Below, piece after piece: positions 55,791 through 64,000 of a DNA stretch of 64,000 bases. The notes under the pieces were generated by a model. That model did not search any database, was not told the DNA's origin, and saw nothing but the letters and a program-made list of their open reading frames with translations. The stretch comes from Limnomonas spitsbergensis (Eukaryota > Chlorophyta > Chlorophyceae > Chlamydomonadales): assembly GCA_037349105.1 (NCBI GenBank), contig JAYJMM010000123.1:7936001-8000000 (forward strand). The letters run 5' to 3'. The stretch's first letter is position 1. Every line of letters begins with the position of its first letter. The translations under genes were made by a program, and so were the position numbers.

Positions 55791-56392
55791 CATCAAGACA
55801 AGAATCCCAGAATCTCAATAAAGAATCACGCTGGGAAGAAGCATGCAGGTGAAGGGGACTCTGAGTGATTGGGTATTAGCTGAATTCTGCATGTGCTTTC
55901 GCTTGCTTGCTTCTCCCAACCAGGTGACTGCTGTAGATTCCCTGTATGTGCTTTCTTAAATTCGACGAACATGTAGCGTCGACTAACTTGCGCCCGGCCA
56001 AGGTCCTTTCTTTGGCAATGTCCTCAGAAGTTCCAAGCCCTGCGGCCTCTTGGTTCCCACAAAATTAGACCCGCTCACTTGTGGGAATTAGGAGACTTCA
56101 TGGCTTTTGGAGACAAGACCTTGCAAGGAGAGGCCTTGGAAATGCGAATTGGGCGACGTTATTAGAAGACTTGCATGTGTTTTTTCATTCATTATGCTGA
56201 ACGAACGACTGACGCTACGGCTTCGAGAATATTCGAAATAAGGTGCAAGAAGCCAGCCAGGATGCATGAGTCACGTTTACCTGCTGATGTCTCTTCCTGG
56301 ATGCTCTTCATGGGATATACTACCAGGAATGTCACTCATCTTTAGCTTTGCGGCCGCGTGAAGCTCTTTCGAGCCATGATGACGTTGACCCC
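55791..56392. other. No gene recognised
   Basis: Unique-looking noncoding sequence between the retrotransposon and the small gene at 56393; it may hold that gene's promoter. Confidence 0.45.
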
Positions 56393-56983
56393 ATGCCGCC
56401 ATGCAGGATGGCAATGATTTGGTTCTCTCCTGATGATGGGAGAACAAGCCACTGCTTCTTCAACCCGCCCACTCTGTCGTCAGTGGCCAAGCGTTTCGGC
56501 CATGACATGAGCCTAGACACCATCGATGTCAAGATATTTGCAGCTGGCGAGGATTTCGCTTCATTTGGACTCAACTCAACCATTCAGGACATTGCGGAGT
56601 ACGCCCCCAACCGCGGCTCGAAGGAGGCACCGTTCTTTGTGCAGATCACCTCAGGTAGGGTCCTACATGGGGTCCTGCATGCTTTCCAATAGGTCCTGCA
56701 TGGGGCAAGGTTCATGTCTTCCTTGTCCCAATTTTGTGGCCATGAGGCATGCATGTGCAATGGAGTGGGTAGTGAAGTTCTTTATTTTGCTATCCTCCCC
56801 CCTCTGTTGTGTCCTGCATGGGTCCTCCAAAAGTCCTGCCTGTGTCCTGCATGGGGCCGTCATGGGCCAGACTATCCCGCAGGCAGCAGGGCAGCAGGCC
56901 CTGCGAGCCCTGTCCCAATGCGTAACAAAAAGAGCTACCAACTGCCCTCACAGCTGCATGGGGTTTCCTTAGCTAGCGGATGA
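56393..56983 (+). CDS. Small two-exon gene with ubiquitin-fold-like header
   Basis: Exons 56393-56654 and 56883-56983 join in phase and end in TGA, giving about 120 residues. Exon 1: MAMIWFSPDDGRTSHCFFNP, LSSVAKRFGHDMSLDTIDVK, IFAAGEDFASFGLNSTIQDI, KEAPFFVQITSG. The order of strands and helices is like a ubiquitin-fold header (as in Crinkler-type proteins), but no diagnostic motif proves it. Exon 2 is Ser/Gly/Lys-rich and ends LHGVSLASG. It could be a complete small gene or the remaining 5' part of a larger one, since repetitive sequence follows. Confidence 0.4.
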
Positions 56984-57980
56984 GTGCGCGACTGCGCGCA
57001 GCAGCCAGCCCCTCTTTCCGCGCCACGCCGCAGGGCCGCCCCTCCCATGTGAACTTGCGCGCTGCATGCTGCCTTTCCGGCACGCAATGCCACGCATTGT
57101 GCATCCAACAAGCCTTATGCATGCGTACAGAGCTGCGCCTCGTGTCCTGCTCCCAGCTTGCGGGCACAGGATGGCTGGCAGTGCATAGGCCTTAGTCCGG
57201 AAGCCGGAAGGTAGCTGCCCTGTAGCTGCACTGGGGGGTGGGCCCTAAGGTCATTTGGGCACACAGAATTCAGCTACCACTCTGGCCTCTGGCTGTGACC
57301 CCCCACCTTCCGGGGCTGTGTGTGGAGGTAGATCTTATAAAAAGCCTCCAGTGCCTATGAAGCACAGTGCTTGCTGCCCATAGTGTATAATTTCCATTTT
57401 GTCTTCTTCTAAATGACTCATGCTGGCCCCAGTGCAGCACTTGCTTCGGCAGTACAACAGGCCCTGCTAGCTTCCTTCCAGATCCCAGATTGCTCCCCCC
57501 CATGACTCAATTATAGCCCTAAAACACTTTTTTCTTGTGGGCCACTGGCCCTGTATGGCCGTGCGAGCATGCTCCATGTTGCCCCTTGTTGACGCCTTGT
57601 TGACGCCCGTTGCTCCATGTGACGCCCTGTTTCTCCCTTATGCACTGCCTGCATGCTGCATCACCCCCCCCCAAAATCAGTAAATTGGTATGCCGGACTT
57701 ACTTTATATACACGTCGTCTGAGTTTGTACCGCCCCCAAGTTATCCCGCCCCTAGAATTGTACGGCCCCTAGGTTGTACCAAGCACACAGGGGGGTGAAC
57801 CCTTCATTGCCGTTCAGCGCCCAGCGGTCAGGGGTGGAGGTTGTTTCCAGATTGAAGCCTACCTGCCTGGTAGTTTGTCACGCCCTTGTGGCCCCCCGTC
57901 CCGCCCAGCCATGTGTGCATTGTGTGCGTACACCATGCCCCGAGATGCATGGGCTTTTTACTGCCGGAGGCCGTTCCCCT

Positions 57981-58335
57981 CCTGGCAGCAGGGACCTGGT
58001 CAGGGACCTGTCAGGAAGCTGTCTGGCAGCAGGGAGCTGGTCAGGGACCTGACAGGAAGCTGTCTGGCAGCAGGAACCTGGTCAGGGACCTGACAGGAAG
58101 CTGTCTGGCAGCAGGAACCTGGTCAGGGACCTGACAGGAAGCTGTCTGGCAGCAGGAACCTGGTCAGGGACCTGACAGGAAGCTGTCTGGCAGCAGGAAC
58201 CTGGTCAGGGACCTGACAGGAAGCTGCCTGGCAGCAGGGACCTGGTCAGGGACCTGACAGGAAGCTGCCTGGCAGCAGGGACCTGGTCAGGGACCTGGCA
58301 GGAAGCTGTCTGACAGCAGGGACCTGGTCAGGGAG
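57981..58335. repeat. 41-bp minisatellite
   Basis: About eight to nine units of GGCAGCAGGAACCTGGTCAG plus GGACCTGACAGGAAGCTGTCT, nearly identical. No exon was recognised at either edge. Confidence 0.9.
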
Positions 58336-58524
58336 ACACCCTCTAACCTGCTGTTGTTCAATTGTTTGCGACAAGGCCATATATGGCAGGCCGTCATGGG
58401 GCAGCGCACCGCCTGACCACCCTCACTCCCCTCGCCATGTACCGCCGGCTCCCCCCGATGCACTGAGAATGTGTTTCTGCAATATTTTGATTTTGCTTTC
58501 CCGGTATCTAATAGTTTCTAAGAG

Positions 58525-58617
58525 ATATAACCTGTGGTGCTCACTGCTGCAGCAACGGGAGCGGCATCGGCTTCTCTGGCGGCGGCAGGTGGGCGCTTGA
58601 GGAGGCGGGGGGGTTGA
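58525..58617 (+). repeat. Segment shared with 39905-39999
   Basis: TGCTGCAGCAACGGGAGCGG followed by CATCGGCTTCTCTGGCGGCG, CAGGTGGGCGCTTGAGGAGG and CGGGGGGGTTGAG is about 90% identical to 39905-39999. One frame (RYNLWCSLLQQRERHRLLWR here, RYYLWFSSLQQQEQYRLLWR there) is open in both. It may be a mobile fragment or a duplicated exon with a GTGGGC donor. Confidence 0.6.
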
Positions 58618-58828
58618 GCATTGTTTTCCTATTGGGCTATTGAGCGCCATATGGCGATTCCATGGCCATTCAAAAGTGTGTCGTTTTTTGCGATGTTGGC
58701 CTAGCCAATCGACGTGGGAACTCGGCGCGCCGAAGGCGCGACGCCCACTTTTCAGGGTTTTGTCACCAGGTTTGACTCGAACGAACTGAAAATTCGGAAT
58801 CGCGAAGGAGCATAAAACATTAGTAGCT

Positions 58829-61800
58829 ATGTCTGATACTGATGAGGACCCTGGATTCGAAATTACCAAAGCTTTTGAGCTGGAAAGGCAAGAGCACGTT
58901 AGTCGTCCCCGAGTCCAAGTCGGAATTTTGAGCTTGTTTGCTGCAGCGGCAAATTACACGAACGTCCGCGCAAATCTAGTGCGGATTAGCGATGACGGAG
59001 GCCGGCCCAAAATGGGCAGCCCCCCCAAGAAAAAGGCCAGGGTGGAGGCAGAAGAACAGCAGCCACAGCAGCAAGCAAGGACACCAGTGGGACAGCCAAC
59101 AGGAGCAGAACAGCAAGTAGAACCAGAGGTGCAGCAGCCAGAAGAACAGCTGACACAGCCAGAAGCATAGCAGCAACAAGAAGCACCTGCCATGCTTACA
59201 AGTCCAGCAGCCAAACCCATCCTTGACCGGGTCCAACAAATCGAGAGGCGTGCGTTGGCCGTCTCCCATAGGGCTAACACAGGCAATGCTGCTGTCAGGG
59301 TCCAGGCCTCCAATGAGTGGAGGGGGCAGGAGGGCAAAAGGAAGTTCCTCGACGCTTGGGTGGTGGGCCGTGAGGCATGGCTGTGCGGAAGCTGCCGGAG
59401 GCTGTTCCCTCTTGCTGTTCCATATCGGTGCATCCCAGCCCGACACCTTCTTGAAGTCCGTCCTATTCGTATTGTCTTAACTCTTCGGTTGACTCCATGC
59501 TTGTGTGCCTCCTACTGCAGGGGGTAAACATGAGGCGTTTGGCAAGTGGATCATGCACATCGAGGAAGATCTGCTAGGCGACCTGCCCGACTGCGCTGAC
59601 AAGCTACACAAGGTCCTTCAGCCGGATCAGCACTTCCCCATACCGGTGCCCGGGGACCACTTCAAGATGCTCACCGAGGCCCACCCCGCCCTCAAGGACT
59701 ACTTGGTCGCCGCCGATTGCAACAGTCTCACCTCGAAGTTGGGAGACTTCCTCGTGTCCCACATCTCAAAGCCCCTTGGTAGGACCACAGTATCAAACAC
59801 CACGGTATTCTGTGCCGCAGGTCTCTGCTCCTTTTGCCCTGTTATTAGTGGTGGTGCACATATATAGCTGTTGTACTTTCTGGCTAGCGTGGGAGGGCTC
59901 ACGCCTCTTTATGCACTCTTGATGCATTTGTCTGGCGTCGCAACTACCCATCATGGGACGACGCAGGTCGCTGAATACAAAGGTCACCGCCGCCTTCACT
60001 CACTGTAGGCATCGCATCTGAGGTTCATGTGACGGGGCGCACATCCATGCCGCTGCTGGACGTGGTCGAGCTGCTCAACGAGCGTTTGGTCAAGAAGCTA
60101 GGCACCCTGAAGCAGCTATCCAACAACTCTACACAAGAAGCGACGAGAGTACAGGCCAGCGCCTCTTCTTCGAAATCTGGATCCAAGCGGAAGGCAACCG
60201 TGGCCTCTCTGGTGCGATTCCGTGCCACAATTTATTTGACCCAAGCCTCCGGCACTTTTCCAGTAACTTCGAGAACTTGATAGATGAGACCACATGGCTT
60301 CAGGCTGTGCACTGGAGTGGGCAGTGCAAACATAGCGCCTTGTTGTTTTTCAGGTCAGGCAGACAACTTGATTGATGTTGGGAAAGGCGCATCTTACTTC
60401 TGTGTTTACCGTTACACAGCCAACACTACATGTTGAGAATCCCATACCAGGTATATAATACAGACCTCACACATACGTTTGATTTCCACAGCCTGTCATG
60501 CAGGGCGCCCTCCGGCCTGATGGGGCCCTGGTGGTGGACAAGGTGTTGTTGCTCCACAACGAGGACAAGGTGGCCAGCCTGCAAGAGGCCATCAAGGACC
60601 TGACAAGGAAGCTCAAGAAACCTCAGAATCCTCTACTGTTCGACAGGACCCCGTTCATCGTCGTCATGGCGTGCGCCGGCCGCCAACTGCAGTTCGGCTA
60701 TTGCGACGGGGCCACCGGCCAGGTATGACGCTTTGCAAGAATCGACATGCTTTGATGTGTGTCTTGTGTGGAAGGCATGTGGCATACGATCCGCCATAAC
60801 AGTTTTGAAGCGGCTTGTTTAACGAGCGTGTTCATGAACTCTCTTGTGGGGCGAATGTTGACCTGCTGGCAGTTTCTGTGTGACCCCCACCCCACCCCAC
60901 GAGTGCATGTATTGTTGTGCCCCAGCAAAGAAGCTGCAAACTGGATCCAACTCGTGTAAACTTTGTGGTTGTGCTCGTCACGCTGTGCAGGTGATCATGT
61001 GTGGGGTGCCGTATGAGACCGACGACCCACTCCACGCCGTGCTGGTGTGCGGCGCCTTGGCGCAGCTGACCAGGCTGCTCCGCCAGCTGCGCGCGAAGGG
61101 GCCCTCCGCGAGCGAGTTGGCCGGCATGTGGGAGCCCATCGAGCGCCCAGAGGTATGACCGGCGGGGTGACATGATTTGGGCTAGGATTAGGTTGAAAAG
61201 TGAAGATAGCCTAGGAGGAGCGAGAGTTTGTGTTGTGGCACATGTGGGGTTCCGCATGTGTAGCTGCCTCCCTTACATTTTTATATTCATGTTTCTGGAG
61301 ATTGCAAGAGCACTCTAGTGATGCAGTGGATTTGATGATGTGTATCTTCTCCTCTGCAGCACACCGTCATCGTCGTTGAGAAGGATTTCGTCCGCAAGGA
61401 GATACACGCGTTCCAGACCTTTGCGGCGTCTGTCGGTGTAGACCTGTCAGACCTGCAGGTAACTATGGCCATGATTCACAAGACAGTTTGTGGGTAGAAA
61501 GTGTGTTTGCTCTTGCTCCTGACACGTGCAAGTTGGCTGGAAGGCTCTCCTTTGCTGCCCGCTAGTTGCCAGCTCCTCAACTTCAAGAGTGTGAATGGCA
61601 GGGAAGTTACTCCATACAAATGGCCTCTTGAGTGTGTCCCCCCTTTGTGTGCCTTCAACAGGAAGCGTACGGGGCAGGACTGGGCTGCCTGTACTTGCCG
61701 CAGCTGCTTGGAGAGATTCCAGACCTACACCAAACCGATGTCGTCCGGAAATGGAACAATCAATGCGACTCTACATCAGGGATGAACGTTTACTGGGCCG

Positions 61801-63466
61801 AGGTGAGTGCTGAGGAACGCGATCGGTTGCATTGGAAGTAGCCACGTTAGCCTGAGGCAAGGGGGGGTGGGTATTCAAGATGTTGGCATGGAATCGACAG
61901 AGGGGCAGAAAGATTTGCTGCAACGATAGGGCTGCAGTTTATGGTCGGGCTTCAAATACTGGGCTGAAGGGGGAGGGGACGTGGATGGGAGGATGGTGAT
62001 CACAATCGGCACACACAAGGCCGCTGAGATTGGGCTGGCCTGAGGCAGAGGGGTGAGGGGACGTGTGAGGGAGCCACGGACTTGGGCCTGAGGCAGGGGG
62101 CTGGGGGAAGTGGGAGGAAGGGAGGTTGGGAAACACAAATAGGGCAGAAAAGTATGTGCATGCGTACAACATGGGGCTGCAGGCTGGGACAGGAGTGTGG
62201 TGATCTTACACGGCACAGACATGGCCACGGGCTTGGTCGGGCCTGATATAGGGGGCTGAGGGGGGAAGGGGGGGGGGGTAATAAAGGACCATGCTTGTCA
62301 TGGACAGGGATCCCGTCTTGCATGCATATGACCCCCTCAGGGTAGCCTATGCGTCAAACACCTCTCCTTTGTGATCACGCAATGCCATGTTGCGCTTCCC
62401 GCCACCAGCTGAACGCCGCCAGCGTCGGCCGCCTCGTGGATGTTGGAAACCTTTCCGAAGAGGAGACCCAGACATGCATGCTCTGCGTTCTGAGGGCCCT
62501 CCAGGCGCTCCATGGCTGCCTCGACCAAGAGACGAAGAAAGGGCTGGTCCACCGCGACATCCGCTGGCCCAACGTGTTGCGCTGCGTCCACCGCGAACCG
62601 GATTCCTCGGCTTGGATCTACTATTACAAGCTGATTGACCTTGAGACAGTGGCGCGGGAGGGCAAGGTGAGAGGAATTTCATCAGCAACCTTACAGGTGT
62701 CTTGGCCTTGCTCCACATAAAACAGGGGGATGATGGGACCAGAGGCATAAGCTGCCTGTGTGTGTGTCTGTGTGAAAGGTGCCATGAGAGCCATAGTATA
62801 GAACATGCGAGCAGCGTTGGTGGTACGTCCTCTATGTTTCACGGTATATTTGCGCGTGCGGCGAAAGGAGCAAGGGTGCATGGATGTTGCTCAAGGATTG
62901 ATGTTGCTGCGTTTTCTGGGTGCAGGCTCCGACGATGGATGTGAACGCGTGGAAAGCTTGGGAGGAGAAGGGGATGGAGGGGCGGGCTGGCACGCTCGTA
63001 GAGGGCAAGTACACAAGATCCAGCGACATCTACTCGGCAGGCCTCATGCTGCGGCTGTCCGTGTCTGCAAAGCTGTGGAAGCTGGACTCAGACGGGCAGG
63101 ACTTCCTAGAGCACCTCTTGGGGCATAAGAAGAGTTTGGACGATCTGCTGTCTCACCCGTGGCTGAAGGAGGCATGCGAGAAGCTGCCCGGTGAGTGAAG
63201 CATGGGTGTTTGGTAGTGGCCCCGTTCCTTCTGCATCAATGCCTTGATCGTGGCCTAGTTGGTGTGACGTTGCTCACCCAGCAAGTCTCTCTACTAGTTG
63301 GTCCTACTTCAAGTTCTGATCGGGCAGCGCGGTTGTGTGTTGTGGCATGTTCACCCTCCTCGCATTCCTCGCCCCTGTAGAGCGCCTCGCGCCCAACCCA
63401 GATGACGTGAAGATGGCTCAAAACAAGTGGGTTGAGCACAAGAAGAAGAGAAAGCGGCGACCATGA
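58829..63466 (+). CDS. Kinase-like protein with atypical HRDIRWPN loop; in-frame amber codon
   Basis: Ten exons in perfect phase: 58829-59369, 59521-59778, 60009-60211, 60492-60722, 60991-61152, 61360-61458, 61662-61802, 62409-62666, 62926-63190, 63381-63466 (TGA); 747 codons. The C-terminal third is a protein-kinase C-lobe: KKGLVHRDIRWPNVLR (Asp595), YYYKLIDLETVA (Asp622, replacing DFG), RSSDIYSAGLML, DDLLSHPWLKEACEKL. The usual Lys of HRDxK is Arg597. The glycine loop and N-lobe are not recognisable in exons 4-7, which carry unfamiliar sequence (VVDKVLLLHNEDKV, FIVVMACAGRQLQFGYCDGA). The tail HKKKRKRRP is a likely nuclear signal. Exon 1 has KKKAR and a Gln/Glu/Pro-rich stretch interrupted by TAG at codon 114 (59168-59170); the frame stays open and coding-like after it. 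Such kinase-like genes are common lineage-specific families in algae; substrate unknown. Confidence 0.65.
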
Positions 63467-64000
63467 CAGGAATAAATATGGATCTTGGTGGTGGGATGAG
63501 TGACTTGCGTTTTGTCCGAAGGGCGCGCACCCTGGAGCCCCCCGGAACTCGAGTACCAGCGGACCTCACGAACGCTATGTTTCCTTACCGTAGTAACGCT
63601 TCTTGCATTAACTCTTTGCCTCCTAACCGTAGTAACGCTTCATGCATTAACTCTTTGCTTCCTTGCCGTAGTCACGCTTCATGCATGGTTAGGCATTGTT
63701 AAGGTCGGGCATGTTCTTCCATAGAATACTACCCCAAGGATGTCTGCCACCATTCCGCTGGGAAGGGCCTTTTCTGGTGCTTCCTCTTCAGCCAACGGAC
63801 ATTCAATGAATATCCATCCTCCATTTTATATAGAGCAGGAACCGGCAATTTGGGGATTGATTTACCATTAGACGCGAGGACAGTGTTTTTGACTGCCAAA
63901 GAACTACCAAGGAAGACTACCACAGATGAGGAATAGAGAAAAGTCAACCCACGGACGATTCCCTCACCTTCTCCTACATTCCTCTTTAGGCCTTGTCTCC
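63467..64000. other. Downstream region with a short tandem repeat
   Basis: 63590-63690 has three units around TAGTAACGCTTCATGCATTA plus ACTCTTTGC. Nothing else was recognised to the window end. Confidence 0.6.

Larger units (their letters stand above)
56984..58828. other. Repeat-rich intergenic region
   Basis: Holds a GTAGCTGA-type repeat remnant (57180-57260: AAGGTAGCTGCCCTGTAGCT), C-rich sequence (57600-57800), a 41-bp minisatellite (57981-58335) and a segment shared with 39905-39999. No gene was recognised. Confidence 0.5.

Noticed and set aside
59168..59170. TAG read as glutamine (alternative nuclear code as in some ulvophytes)
   Set aside because: Two well-supported genes here (kinase at 17947-17949 and lumen protein at 19371-19369) end in TAG, and no other in-frame TAG occurs inside the exons.

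Overview
The window looks like nuclear DNA of a unicellular green alga (Chlorophyta); I cannot name the species. The genes are intron-rich with GT-AG (some GC-AG) introns. Introns carry TTTAGGG/CCCTAAA-type repeats. One kinase is of the Aurora-like CALK type known from Chlamydomonas. A plastid protein carries a twin-arginine thylakoid-lumen signal. The main retroelement has the two-endonuclease layout described for the Chlamydomonas Dualen family. Nothing indicates a bacterial, organellar or viral contig. Gene models were built by hand by matching splice sites and phases.

Layout: 1-6879 holds a 47-bp minisatellite and then the 3' part of a multi-exon gene for a glutamine-rich, Arg/Glu/Asp-rich, probably nuclear protein with a SET-like segment. 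6890-8790 is a graveyard of one LINE family: a reverse-transcriptase C-terminus and several 3' tails. 9960-11569 is a small four-exon gene for a conserved, probably plastid protein. 14303-17949 is a CALK-like Aurora kinase. 19369-23249 (minus strand) is a complete six-exon gene for a DUF6816-like thylakoid-lumen protein, divergent from 24128-33214, a CASTOR/POLLUX-type ion channel. 38062-43985 holds a SAM-like gene followed by membrane-segment exons and a 1,089-bp tandem duplication carrying three small exons per unit. 46640-55790 holds two head-to-tail Dualen-like LINEs (a 3' fragment, then a long copy) with Josephin-like protease, AP endonuclease, reverse transcriptase, methyltransferase-like, zinc-finger and restriction-like endonuclease regions. 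56393-56983 is a small two-exon gene. 58829-63466 is a ten-exon kinase-like gene with an in-frame amber codon.

The most striking pattern is that many tandem repeats in the window, from two-copy duplications to arrays of about 30 units, sit on exon-intron junctions and copy the splice site plus a few exon bases. This is seen at about nine junctions in four genes. The clearest case is a 96-bp, 15-copy, fully in-frame array at the end of the penultimate channel exon. There, 14 equivalent, same-phase splice donors lie in a row, so splicing could in principle choose how many 32-residue units enter the protein.

The host genes do not form an operon or pathway. They are independent eukaryotic genes: chromatin or RNA regulation, cilium/cell-cycle kinase, thylakoid lumen, organelle or nuclear-envelope ion channel, and lineage-specific proteins.
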